Source: an uncultured Bacillota bacterium
GTDB lineage: Bacteria; Bacillota; Clostridia; Peptostreptococcales; Anaerovoracaceae
Direction of reading: 5' to 3'
Assembly (NCBI GenBank): GCA_946638265.1
Contig: CAMPBN010000065.1
Location: 1-6,407, forward strand
DNA length: 6,407 nucleotides
A program made the position numbers and the translations under genes. The stretch's first letter is position 1; each line of letters opens with the position of its first letter. Below the pieces are notes generated by a model. It ran no database searches. It worked only from the letters and a program-made list of their open reading frames with translations, and was not told the origin of the DNA. Positions 1 through 6,021 of this stretch are shown here, in pieces.

Positions 1-383
1 GATGTAACTGCTGCGATCTCTGTGATGGAGAGGGAAGAAGTGTTGGTAGCGAGAATTGCTTCCGGCTTAACCAGCTTGTCCAGCTCTTCGAAGAGAGCCT
101 TCTTGCCTTCCATATCCTCTGTAGCTGCTTCGATGATCATATCTACATCAGCCATGATGCTCAGCTCTGTGGAAGAAGTGATGCGGCCAATTGCAGCGTC
201 TGCTGTTGCCTGGTCGATCTTTTCCTTGGCTACCATCTTGTCCAGGTTCTTCTTAACTGTTGCAAGACCCTTGTCGATGGATGTCTGTCTGCGAGCTCTC
301 ATAGCCACGTCATAACCGTTTAATGCGAGAACCTGAATGATGCCGGCTCCCATTGTTCCTGTTCCGAGTACTCCAATTTTCAT
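1..383 (-). CDS. hbd: 3-hydroxybutyryl-CoA dehydrogenase, N-terminal part (3' end outside window)
   Basis: The visible 127 residues are the NAD(P)-binding Rossmann half of a 3-hydroxyacyl-CoA dehydrogenase. This cytosolic enzyme interconverts acetoacetyl-CoA and (S)-3-hydroxybutyryl-CoA in the clostridial crotonyl/butyryl-CoA pathway. The dinucleotide loop G-T-G-T-M-G lies at residues 7-12, and the motif NTSSLSIT at 114-121 carries the conserved active-site serine. The catalytic His, Glu and Asn of the family would lie beyond the window edge. The start at 383 is chosen because AGGAGG sits 9 bases upstream and the family begins with M-K-x-(I/V) just before the first strand. After the second strand the usual acidic residue is replaced: the sequence reads M-R-A-R-R (residues 28-32), which suggests NADP(H) preference. 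Codon use is more uniform (GCA, ACA, AAG, GAA) than in the upstream operon, as expected for a highly expressed gene. It has its own promoter. The family assignment is secure; the substrate chain length is inferred. Confidence 0.93.
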   Translation of the reverse strand, partial: MKIGVLGTGTMGAGIIQVLALNGYDVAMRARRQTSIDKGLATVKKNLDKMVAKEKIDQATADAAIGRITSSTELSIMADVDMIIEAATEDMEGKKALFEELDKLVKPEAILATNTSSLSITEIAAVT

Positions 384-392
384 GTTTGTATT

Positions 393-398
393 CCTCCT
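393..398 (-). promoter_or_regulatory. Ribosome binding site of hbd
   Basis: AGGAGG (within AAAGGAGG) on the minus strand lies 9 bases before the ATG at 383. This decides the start over another in-frame ATG 12 codons upstream, at 417-419, which has no Shine-Dalgarno sequence before it. Confidence 0.85.
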
Positions 399-427
399 TT
401 GTGTCTTTAAGTTCTTCATATGTTCGT

Positions 428-441
428 CGAATTGGAATTCG
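428..441. repeat. Second perfect palindrome abutting the Rex-like site
   Basis: CGAATT-GG-AATTCG is a perfect inverted repeat with a 2-base centre. It shares its last base with the neighbouring GTTAAA-TC-TTTAAC palindrome. The 2-base centre is too short for a good RNA hairpin loop, so a protein-binding site in DNA is more plausible than an RNA structure. I do not recognise the binding protein; chance is possible in this AT-rich leader. Confidence 0.4.
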
Positions 442-454
442 TTAAATCTTTAAC
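441..454. promoter_or_regulatory. Perfect palindrome resembling a Rex operator
   Basis: GTTAAA-TC-TTTAAC is a perfect 14-base inverted repeat. It matches the core GTTAA-N4-TTAAC of the clostridial Rex (NADH/NAD+ sensor) consensus TTGTTAA-N4-TTAACAA. The outer bases match less well: 11 of the 14 specified positions agree on the minus strand. It sits just downstream of the inferred transcription start (about +8 to +21), a place where a bound repressor would block initiation or early elongation. Rex is known to control butyrate-pathway genes including hbd in Clostridium. Recognition by Rex here is an inference. Confidence 0.5.
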
Positions 455-468
455 TTTCCACAATTCTG

Positions 469-496
469 ATTATAACACTTTTTCCCTAATTGTAAA
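469..496 (-). promoter_or_regulatory. Promoter of hbd (sigma-A type, extended -10)
   Basis: On the minus strand the -35 box TTTACA (491-496, 5 of 6 to TTGACA) is followed by a 16-base spacer and a perfect -10 box TATAAT (469-474). TG one base before the -10 makes it an extended -10. Transcription would start near 462, giving a leader of about 79 bases before the ATG. This is the strongest promoter in the window and fits high expression of a central-metabolism gene. Confidence 0.82.
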
Positions 497-527
497 TAGA
501 AAAGTCTGAAAATATGCAAAAATTGTG

Positions 528-548
528 CTTTAATACTTTAATACTTTA
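528..548. repeat. 8-base tandem repeat, 2.6 copies
   Basis: CTTTAATA occurs twice in a row and is followed by CTTTA (on the minus strand TAAAGTAT repeats). It lies between the pgi stop codon and the hbd promoter. It is not hairpin-forming and no function is evident. It may be simple slippage in an AT-rich spacer. I see no convincing intrinsic terminator in 384-565, so some read-through from pgi into hbd is possible. Confidence 0.6.
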
Positions 549-565
549 TCGCTTGGAAGCCCAGC

Positions 566-1849
566 CTACTTCTTCAGCCCCGCTTTCATCTCCGCTTTGT
601 AGGCTTCCACTCCCGGCTGGTCAAACGGATTTACTCCGGAAAGAAGCGCCGTTACCGCGCAGTTCATCTCGAAGAAATAAATCATCTGCCCCATCACATT
701 CGGACTGAAATCCGGCAGCGATATGCGGATCACAGGCACGCCCGCAGCTTCGTGGGCGCGGATCACGCCATCCGTGGCAGCTCTTTCCACCTGGTTCATG
801 CTGCGGCCCTCGAGGAGCGGACCGGCGCCCATCGGCGCCAGCAGGTCCGTACCCGGCTCCCGCACATCCAGCACTGTTTCGAAAAAAATCTGGCGGCCTT
901 CCTGGAGGAACTGCCCCATGGAATGGAGGTCCGCGCTAAACGAGAGGGACGCAGGGAAAATACCCAGCCCTTCCTTGCCCTCGGATTCTCCGAAGAGCTG
1001 CTTCAGCCACTCTGCAAAATATGCCAGCCGCGGCTCGTAATATTCAAATATCTCGGTAGTTTTCGGCCAGACGCCCGTTCCTCCCTTTTCGGTGGAGAGT
1101 CTGTATCTGGCGCCCGCATAGGCCAGCGGTCCGGAAGTCCCGGGCTTGCTTTGGATGCTTTCTTTCATTTCCAAAGCGCCTTTCAAGAGCCTTCTGATAT
1201 CTATCCCCGCTGCAGCGATTGGCAAAAGTCCGACCGGAGTCAGCACCGAATATCTGCCGCCCACATCGTCCGGAACGATAAAGGTTTTGTATCCTTCCCT
1301 GTCCGCTTCTTCGCGGAGAGTGCCCTTCTTTTCGTCCGTGATCGCCACGATTCTCTTCATCGCTTCGGCCCTGCCATACTTTTTGATCAGCGCTTCCTTG
1401 AAAAGCGCAAATGCCAGAGCCGGCTCGGTGGTGGTGCCGGATTTTGAAATGACGCAAATCTCAGTATCCATGGTCTTGACTGCATTCAGCAATACTTTGT
1501 GGTATGACGAAGACAGGTTGCAGCCCGCAAATGCGATCTGCGTATCCCTGCCATCTGCCGCAGGATGGCCCAGCATCTTCTCCGGAGCCAGAGCCTCGAT
1601 CACAGCCTTAGCCCCAAGATAAGAGCCGCCGATACCGATAACGATTAAAAGCTTCGCCTTCTTTCGGATCTCATCGGCAGTTTTCTGGATTTCCGCAAAA
1701 GCCTCCCCTTTGAGCCACTTTTCCGGAAGGTCCGTCCAGCCCGTAAAATCCATTTTCTGTTCAAAAAGCGAATTTGCCGCTTCCTTTATGCGCGCGTCCA
1801 GCCCTTCAGGCAAAAGGACATGCTTTCCGAATTCTGTGCTGATATTCAT
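566..1849 (-). CDS. pgi: Glucose-6-phosphate isomerase
   Basis: This cytosolic enzyme (427 residues) interconverts glucose-6-phosphate and fructose-6-phosphate, linking glycolysis to hexosamine and UDP-sugar synthesis. Visible family motifs are the phosphate-binding G-I-G-G-S-Y-L-G at 72-79, S-K-S-G-T-T-T at 135-141, the PGI signature D-V-G-G-R-Y-S at 195-201, and the C-terminal signature N-P-F-D-Q-P-G-V-E at 407-415. Likely catalytic residues are E288 (in L-F-G-E-S), H309 (in D-L-H-S-M-G-Q) and K418 (three residues after E415), so the enzyme should be active. Its length is slightly below the roughly 450 residues usual for Gram-positive PGIs, and it is complete at both ends. It starts 21 bases after the dehydratase stop codon, with GAGGAAGG 10 bases before the ATG, so it is the last gene of the surface-glycan operon. 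No promoter of its own was seen. A small change from the common T-T-D-L-H-S to S-A-D-L-H-S precedes the active-site His. Confidence 0.97.
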   Translation of the reverse strand: MNISTEFGKHVLLPEGLDARIKEAANSLFEQKMDFTGWTDLPEKWLKGEAFAEIQKTADEIRKKAKLLIVIGIGGSYLGAKAVIEALAPEKMLGHPAADGRDTQIAFAGCNLSSSYHKVLLNAVKTMDTEICVISKSGTTTEPALAFALFKEALIKKYGRAEAMKRIVAITDEKKGTLREEADREGYKTFIVPDDVGGRYSVLTPVGLLPIAAAGIDIRRLLKGALEMKESIQSKPGTSGPLAYAGARYRLSTEKGGTGVWPKTTEIFEYYEPRLAYFAEWLKQLFGESEGKEGLGIFPASLSFSADLHSMGQFLQEGRQIFFETVLDVREPGTDLLAPMGAGPLLEGRSMNQVERAATDGVIRAHEAAGVPVIRISLPDFSPNVMGQMIYFFEMNCAVTALLSGVNPFDQPGVEAYKAEMKAGLKK

Positions 1850-1870
1850 GCGTTCACCGCCTTCCTCTGA

Positions 1871-3754
1871 TTACTGCGGGTTGTAGTTGGTTACAATGGT
1901 TTTCAGCCATTCCTTTATCTTTTCGGGACTTTCGGATGCCACTTTCCGGATTTCATCCTCCAGAGTCCCTTTTTCTATCATATCCCGGAGGCAATCTTCC
2001 GCCCCCACGGGATGTCCCACATAAATTTTGTCGTGCGCCGTCTTTTCGATGCCTTCTTCGTCCAGCAAAAGCTCCTCGTAGAGCTTTTCCCCCGGGCGTA
2101 GACCCGTAATCTTGATTTCAATATCTTCGTTTGGCACATAGCCCGACAGCCTTATGATATTTTCCGCCAAATCCATGATCTTCACCGGCTCGCCCATATC
2201 GAGGATAAAGATTTCGCCTCCTCTGGCCATGGCACCAGCCTGGATCACCAGCTGCACCGCTTCCGGAATAGTCATGAAATAGCGCGTAATATCCGGATGT
2301 GTGACTGTCACCGGGCCGCCTGCCGCAATCTGCTTGCGGAAAATAGGAATGACCGAGCCGTTGGAGCCCAGTACATTGCCGAATCGCACAGCCACGAAAT
2401 TGGTCTTGGAAGTCTTGCTCTTCTCCTGGAGTATCATCTCTGCGGTGCGCTTGGTTGCGCCCATTACATTGGTCGGGTTCACCGCCTTGTCAGTGGAAAT
2501 CATAACGAATTTTTCCGCCATGTATTTTTCGGCCACATCCATCATGTTCTTGGTACCCACGATGTTGTTGAGCAGGGCCTCTCCCGGATTTTTCTCCATC
2601 AGAGGCACATGCTTGTGTGCTGCGGCATGGAATACGATATGCGGTCTGTATTGGTTGAATATCTCGTCCAGTCTGCTCTTGGAACGGATGGAAGCGATAA
2701 TGGTTTCAAGCTCCAGATTCGGGTAATTTCTCTTCAGCTCGCCCGAAAGCTCAAATACGGAGTTTTCGTAGATATCCATCGCGATAAGTCTGCGCGGGTG
2801 GAATCTTGCCACCTGGCGACAAAGCTCGGAACCGATGGAACCGCCCGCGCCTGATATGAGCACGATTTTGCCTTCGATATATCCCGAAATCTCGCGCAGG
2901 TTGACCTGCACCGGATCTCTCCCGAGAAGGTCGTCGATATCTACGTCCCTCAGGGTGGAAATGCTTACTTTTTCGTTGATCAGGTCCTGAATCGTAGGCA
3001 GGATCTTGACTTTGCAACGCGTCTTGTTACATTCGGTTACAATCTGGCGGATAGCCTTCCTGTTGGCCGAAGGGATGGCTACGATGATGTCGTCGATGCC
3101 GTATTTGCGGCAGATTCTTCTCACCTGGGAAGTTTCACCCACCACCTTGACGCCGGCAATCCGCTTTCCGATCTTTTCCGGGTTGTCGTCCAAGGCAGCC
3201 ACCACTTTCTGACAGCTCTCCGGATGGCCCTTGATTTCTTTGATCATGATAGCGCCTGCATCCCCCGCTCCTATCATCAGGACTTTGCGGGTATCGGAGC
3301 CGATGAGTCCGCCGCGCGTAATGCGCAAGCCCCCCACCCAGGCTTTAGGATTGCGCAGGTGGCGCAGATATCTGTACATAAATCTGACGCCGCCTATCCC
3401 AAACACCATAAGAAGCCCCGAAATGCAGTAGCAGCTGCGGGGCAGAACTCTTTGAACCAAAGATGTGTAAAGCATGGAAAATGCCACGGCCAAAACCGCG
3501 CCCACCACTACCTTGATGAGCTCATCGGAGCCGGCGTATTGCCATATGCTGGTATATATACCTGCCAATGCAAAGCCTGCGATGGATGCGACCGTGATAA
3601 AGAAAATCTGATTTGCGTAGACTGCAAACCAAGTGTTGAAAACAGTGGATGTCACGTCGAATTCAAATCTCAGTGCCAGAGCCAGAATATAAGCGATATT
3701 TACAACCAGCGCGTCCATCAATACCAGACACGCCATTCTGGAATATTTAATCAT
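1871..3754 (-). CDS. Membrane-bound nucleotide-sugar 4,6-dehydratase (CapD/EpsC/WbpM/PglF type)
   Basis: This is a 627-residue polysaccharide-biosynthesis protein of the long FlaA1-like group. These enzymes turn UDP-GlcNAc into a UDP-4-keto-6-deoxy sugar, the first step to QuiNAc, FucNAc or bacillosamine-type residues of capsule, exopolysaccharide or glycoproteins. Four hydrophobic segments (about 7-28, 47-68, 79-101, 108-128) anchor the N-terminus in the membrane. A first nucleotide-binding fold follows, with G-A-G-D-A-G at 162-167. The C-terminal short-chain dehydrogenase domain has G-A-G-G-S-I-G at 302-308. The active site has S420-T-D422-K423 and M431-G-A-T-K435. Met stands where classical SDRs have Tyr, which is typical of long dehydratases such as WbpM. 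The start has AGAAGG 5 bases upstream, overlapping the previous gene's TAG, which suggests translational coupling. Family is certain; the exact UDP-sugar and product are inferred. Confidence 0.93.
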   Translation of the reverse strand: MIKYSRMACLVLMDALVVNIAYILALALRFEFDVTSTVFNTWFAVYANQIFFITVASIAGFALAGIYTSIWQYAGSDELIKVVVGAVLAVAFSMLYTSLVQRVLPRSCYCISGLLMVFGIGGVRFMYRYLRHLRNPKAWVGGLRITRGGLIGSDTRKVLMIGAGDAGAIMIKEIKGHPESCQKVVAALDDNPEKIGKRIAGVKVVGETSQVRRICRKYGIDDIIVAIPSANRKAIRQIVTECNKTRCKVKILPTIQDLINEKVSISTLRDVDIDDLLGRDPVQVNLREISGYIEGKIVLISGAGGSIGSELCRQVARFHPRRLIAMDIYENSVFELSGELKRNYPNLELETIIASIRSKSRLDEIFNQYRPHIVFHAAAHKHVPLMEKNPGEALLNNIVGTKNMMDVAEKYMAEKFVMISTDKAVNPTNVMGATKRTAEMILQEKSKTSKTNFVAVRFGNVLGSNGSVIPIFRKQIAAGGPVTVTHPDITRYFMTIPEAVQLVIQAGAMARGGEIFILDMGEPVKIMDLAENIIRLSGYVPNEDIEIKITGLRPGEKLYEELLLDEEGIEKTAHDKIYVGHPVGAEDCLRDMIEKGTLEDEIRKVASESPEKIKEWLKTIVTNYNPQ

Positions 3755-3766
3755 TTTTACCTTCTA
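3755..3766 (-). promoter_or_regulatory. Stop/RBS overlap coupling the trypsin-fold gene to the dehydratase
   Basis: The stop TAG (3764-3766) supplies the first bases of AGAAGG (3760-3765), which ends 5 bases before the dehydratase ATG at 3754. Ribosomes finishing the upstream gene are positioned to re-initiate. Confidence 0.6.
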
Positions 3767-4651
3767 TTTCTTTATGGATTTTATAACAGTGCCCATAGGG
3801 ATGCTGTTGCGCTTTACAGGCTCGCTGGCCGCAATGTCCTTGCGGTTGGAGACATAATACGGAATGTGTTCCTTTTCCAGGAAGTCGCGGATGATGGCTC
3901 CGTGCAGGCACAGCGTAAGACGGCTCTTGTTGCCGCCGGTCTGCATACCGTAAACCAAACCTTTTTCGTCAAAAAGCGGAGAGCCGTTCAGCCCAAGCAT
4001 TGCCTGTGCGTTGAGCTCGATGCCGTTGATGCCTTCCGCACCGGCCGAAAGTCTGGTCATCATAGCCTCGGCAGGAAAGCGCGAGCTGAAGCGATGCCCC
4101 TTGTTCGACCACTTGATGTCGTCGGTTTCGGGGTCGTATTCGTAATTCTGAAATTCTGCAAAAGGATAGCCCACGCGGCAGAGAAACTTGCCCGGGTTGA
4201 TATCTTCAGGAGTATCCGAAAACACGGCATGCCCCTGATAAAGTATGGAACTGTAGCCCGTCAGGTGGATGGCGGCCAGATCGTACTTGCCGCTGATCTT
4301 CACTTCAAAGCCGTTGATCCTGTCCACGCAATCAAAGAAGCTGACCTTCATCTGGGCCACCTTCTTCTCTGAAAGGCGATATTTGGTTTCGAGCAGCTTC
4401 AGCTCATCGTCATAGTTGGCATCCGGGGAGATGGCATCTCTGTCTTTGCGGAAAGCCGTATAGTTGGTGTCCAGAGCCGACGCCTCACGAATCATCTTGG
4501 CGATGTGGCGCGTAGTGAGAGCCCAGCCGTCTTCATTGATGAAAAACATGGTGGCCGAACCCGGCGCGATATCCGATGTATTGTAACGGCGTGCTATAGT
4601 GAAAATCGGTCTCACATATCCGCCTACTGTTTCCAATGCTTCTACAAACAT
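3764..4651 (-). CDS. Trypsin-fold protein, probably inactive as a protease (Ser to Asn)
   Basis: The 295-residue protein shows the landmarks of a chymotrypsin/HtrA-like serine protease fold. These are G-S-A-T-M-F-F-I-N-E-D-G-W with T-T-R-H49 (general-base His), K-Y-D124-L-A-A-I (Asp), and I-E-L-N-A then G220-L-N-G-S-P-L-F, where the family has G-N-S-G-G-P. Lined up this way the nucleophile position is N222; the nearest serine is S224, two residues later. A charged helical insertion (about 67-103) lies between His and Asp. No signal peptide or membrane segment is visible, so it is probably cytosolic. It sits 9 bases after the stalk-domain gene and 9 bases before the dehydratase, and its start is set by TAGGAGG ending 5 bases upstream. 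The fold is moderately secure and the role unknown. Possibilities include a peptide-binding or scaffold protein regulating the adjacent membrane dehydratase, or an enzyme with a shifted nucleophile. Confidence 0.75.
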   Translation of the reverse strand: MFVEALETVGGYVRPIFTIARRYNTSDIAPGSATMFFINEDGWALTTRHIAKMIREASALDTNYTAFRKDRDAISPDANYDDELKLLETKYRLSEKKVAQMKVSFFDCVDRINGFEVKISGKYDLAAIHLTGYSSILYQGHAVFSDTPEDINPGKFLCRVGYPFAEFQNYEYDPETDDIKWSNKGHRFSSRFPAEAMMTRLSAGAEGINGIELNAQAMLGLNGSPLFDEKGLVYGMQTGGNKSRLTLCLHGAIIRDFLEKEHIPYYVSNRKDIAASEPVKRNSIPMGTVIKSIKK

Positions 4652-4663
4652 TATGTCCTCCTA
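4652..4663 (-). promoter_or_regulatory. Stop/RBS overlap coupling the stalk-domain gene to the trypsin-fold gene
   Basis: TAGGAGG (4657-4663) contains both the stop codon of the upstream gene and a strong Shine-Dalgarno sequence 5 bases before the ATG at 4651. Translational coupling is likely, implying that the two products are made in linked amounts. Confidence 0.65.
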
Positions 4664-5758
4664 CAGGGCCTCTACCGCAAGTCTGGCGCTTTCGCTGGCT
4701 TCCATGGTGCTGACCGCATAAACCGCAAAGGCATCCTGCATCATGGTGAAATCCTGACCCTCAATGAGCATATATACGATGTTTTCCATGCAAAGAATGT
4801 AATTTTCGTTGAGGCCCGCAAAGTTGATAAGCTCATCGATAGCTTCTGCCTCTTCCTCCGTCAGTTCGTCATATGCGCTCTTCATTTTGCGTATGTTGGA
4901 AGTCAGATTCTTGGCTTCATTGTAAAGCTCTGTTATGGTAGTGCCCAGATTGATGATCTCCTCCGGAGACTTTTGCTCTCTGAGCGTGGAAATGGCCGAC
5001 GTGCCCTCAGCATAGATGTCCGCTACGTTCTTGTATTTTTCCTGAATGTCTCTGGTTGCCTTGCTGACTTCGTATTTTTCCTGATCCTGCGGGCTCAGCG
5101 GCACTTTGGAGCCGATATAAATAATCTTCAGATTGCCGTCCCACTCGATGGCTTCGCCCATCAGCTCGGAAATGGCTCTCAGCGGAAGATATGTACTGCC
5201 CGCATAGACCAGCGGATATACAATTTCTCCGTTTGCATCTCTAAAGGTCTGCTCTTCGAAATTGAAAAGAACCTTGAAATTCGGCCGCACAGCCAGGCCC
5301 ACCTGCTCAGGCTTGAGGAGCCCTGTTTCGATGGCTGAGTCAGAAACTACCTTGTGGTACGTTTCAGGATTCATGCGATATTTTCCCATCGGGTTGAAGA
5401 AAGTCTTGCCGATGAAAATGCTGCTGAGATTTTCCCGCCACTCGATATCTTTGTCCATGAGGGAGGAAACCGCGCGCACCGGCAGATAAGTGCTGCCGTT
5501 ATATATTACCGGATAGACGGTTTTGCCCAGATAATCATAAAACTCCAGCGTCTCCGCATTGTATTTTACAGTTACGTCCGGTTTGATATAGCCTCTTACA
5601 TATGTAACCTGCGAAGGAGTGGTATTTTTACTCCCGTCCAGAATATTGTTCTTCAAGCCGCTTTCCGCAGCAAAACAAGGCGATGCCGAAGCAAAGAACA
5701 TCACCACAGCGGTAAAGGCGGTCAAAACTTTTCTCTGTCTAATCTTTTCTGATTTCAT
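4661..5758 (-). CDS. Secreted protein with two copper-amine-oxidase-type stalk domains
   Basis: The 365-residue product begins with a signal peptide: a basic start (K-I-R-Q-R-K), a hydrophobic core at about 11-25, and a likely signal peptidase I cut after C-F-A at residue 30. The residue before the Cys is Pro, so a lipobox is unlikely. Two copies of the 'copper amine oxidase N-terminal' (stalk) domain follow, at about 61-117 and 160-216. Both carry the hallmark G-S-T-Y-L-P-(V/L)-R-A-(V/I) then I-E-W and (F/Y)-I-G. In Firmicutes such domains occur on cell-surface proteins and do not imply oxidase activity; no oxidase domain is present. Residues 225-365 look largely helical and acidic and match nothing I recognise. 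It is the first gene of the operon, with an extended -10 promoter and AGGAG 6 bases before the ATG. It may be a surface or wall-associated factor tied to glycan synthesis, but that is inference from position only. Confidence 0.85.
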   Translation of the reverse strand: MKSEKIRQRKVLTAFTAVVMFFASASPCFAAESGLKNNILDGSKNTTPSQVTYVRGYIKPDVTVKYNAETLEFYDYLGKTVYPVIYNGSTYLPVRAVSSLMDKDIEWRENLSSIFIGKTFFNPMGKYRMNPETYHKVVSDSAIETGLLKPEQVGLAVRPNFKVLFNFEEQTFRDANGEIVYPLVYAGSTYLPLRAISELMGEAIEWDGNLKIIYIGSKVPLSPQDQEKYEVSKATRDIQEKYKNVADIYAEGTSAISTLREQKSPEEIINLGTTITELYNEAKNLTSNIRKMKSAYDELTEEEAEAIDELINFAGLNENYILCMENIVYMLIEGQDFTMMQDAFAVYAVSTMEASESARLAVEAL

Positions 5759-5864
5759 AAAACTCTCCTGTCAAAATTCTCAAATGCACAAAATATAGCC
5801 TTGATTTTGGTACACACTTTTTGGGCACGGCCGCGGCAGCCTGCGCACGGATATACCTGCATAA

Positions 5865-5893
5865 AGTATACCATAATACAAGGCTGATTTACA
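5865..5893 (-). promoter_or_regulatory. Promoter of the stalk protein-trypsin fold-dehydratase-pgi operon
   Basis: On the minus strand the -10 box TATACT (5865-5870) is preceded by TG one base upstream, making an extended -10. A weak -35 TGTAAA (5888-5893) lies 17 bases away. Transcription would start near 5858, leaving a leader of about 100 bases. The leader contains a GC-rich patch (5823-5850) with the palindrome GCCGCGGC and a direct repeat of GCACGG, in otherwise AT-rich sequence. I could not fold it into a convincing riboswitch or attenuator. Confidence 0.6.
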
Positions 5894-5931
5894 GTTTTTT
5901 CAGTTAAATTTGAGTTATTTATGCATAAGGA

Positions 5932-5950
5932 GAGGCGCTGATAGCGCCTC
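5932..5950. repeat. Perfect 7-bp hairpin, possible plus-strand terminator
   Basis: GAGGCGC-TGATA-GCGCCTC is a perfect inverted repeat with a 5-base loop. Read on the plus strand it is followed by GACTTTTGTTT, a modest U-tract. Read on the minus strand there is no U-tract. It could stop antisense transcription heading into the transglutaminase-fold gene, or act as a backup barrier behind the terminator at 5976-6004. No plus-strand gene is visible nearby. Confidence 0.55.
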
Positions 5951-5975
5951 GACTTTTGTTTCATAGAGCGCGAAC

Positions 5976-6004
5976 AAAAAAGAAGCGACTCGCGCCGCCT
6001 CTTT
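5976..6004 (-). terminator. Intrinsic terminator of the transglutaminase-fold gene
   Basis: On the minus strand AAAGAGGCG pairs with CGCTTCTTT (9 bp including one G-U) around an 8-base loop, and the run of six T overlaps the end of the stem. It begins 17 bases after the stop codon at 6022, a typical place for a Rho-independent terminator, and separates this gene from the operon downstream. Confidence 0.8.
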
Positions 6005-6021
6005 ATTGAGAAAAAAGGATA

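Noticed and set aside
22..315. Plus-strand 97-codon open frame
   Set aside because: It is antisense to the Rossmann domain of hbd, which is unmistakable on the minus strand.
384..419. Possible longer hbd start (in-frame ATG 12 codons upstream, at 417-419)
   Set aside because: No Shine-Dalgarno precedes it, the added residues are translated from the hbd ribosome binding site itself, and the family starts at the ATG at 383.
824..839. GGCGCC-N4-GGCGCC inverted repeat inside pgi
   Set aside because: It encodes the conserved M-G-A-G stretch of the isomerase, and Gly/Ala codons in GC-rich form produce it by chance. There is no adjacent U-tract or regulatory context.
3224..4372. Long plus-strand open frame of 382 codons
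   Set aside because: It lies antisense across the dehydratase and the trypsin-fold gene, both of which have clear family motifs. Its translation is rich in His, Cys and Gln with no recognisable domain and no ribosome binding site. It is a shadow of minus-strand codon bias.
4505..5338. Plus-strand open frame of 277 codons
   Set aside because: It is antisense to the stalk-domain gene, which has a signal peptide and two recognisable domains; the plus-strand product shows no family features.
4661..5758. Calling the stalk-domain protein a copper amine oxidase
   Set aside because: Only the stalk-type domains are present; the catalytic domain with its topaquinone tyrosine and copper-binding histidines is absent.
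5755..5964. Minus-strand 69-codon open frame upstream of the stalk-domain gene
   Set aside because: It runs through the perfect hairpin at 5932-5950 and the extended -10 promoter and overlaps the next start codon. Its ATG lies upstream of the inferred transcription start, and the product has no recognisable features.
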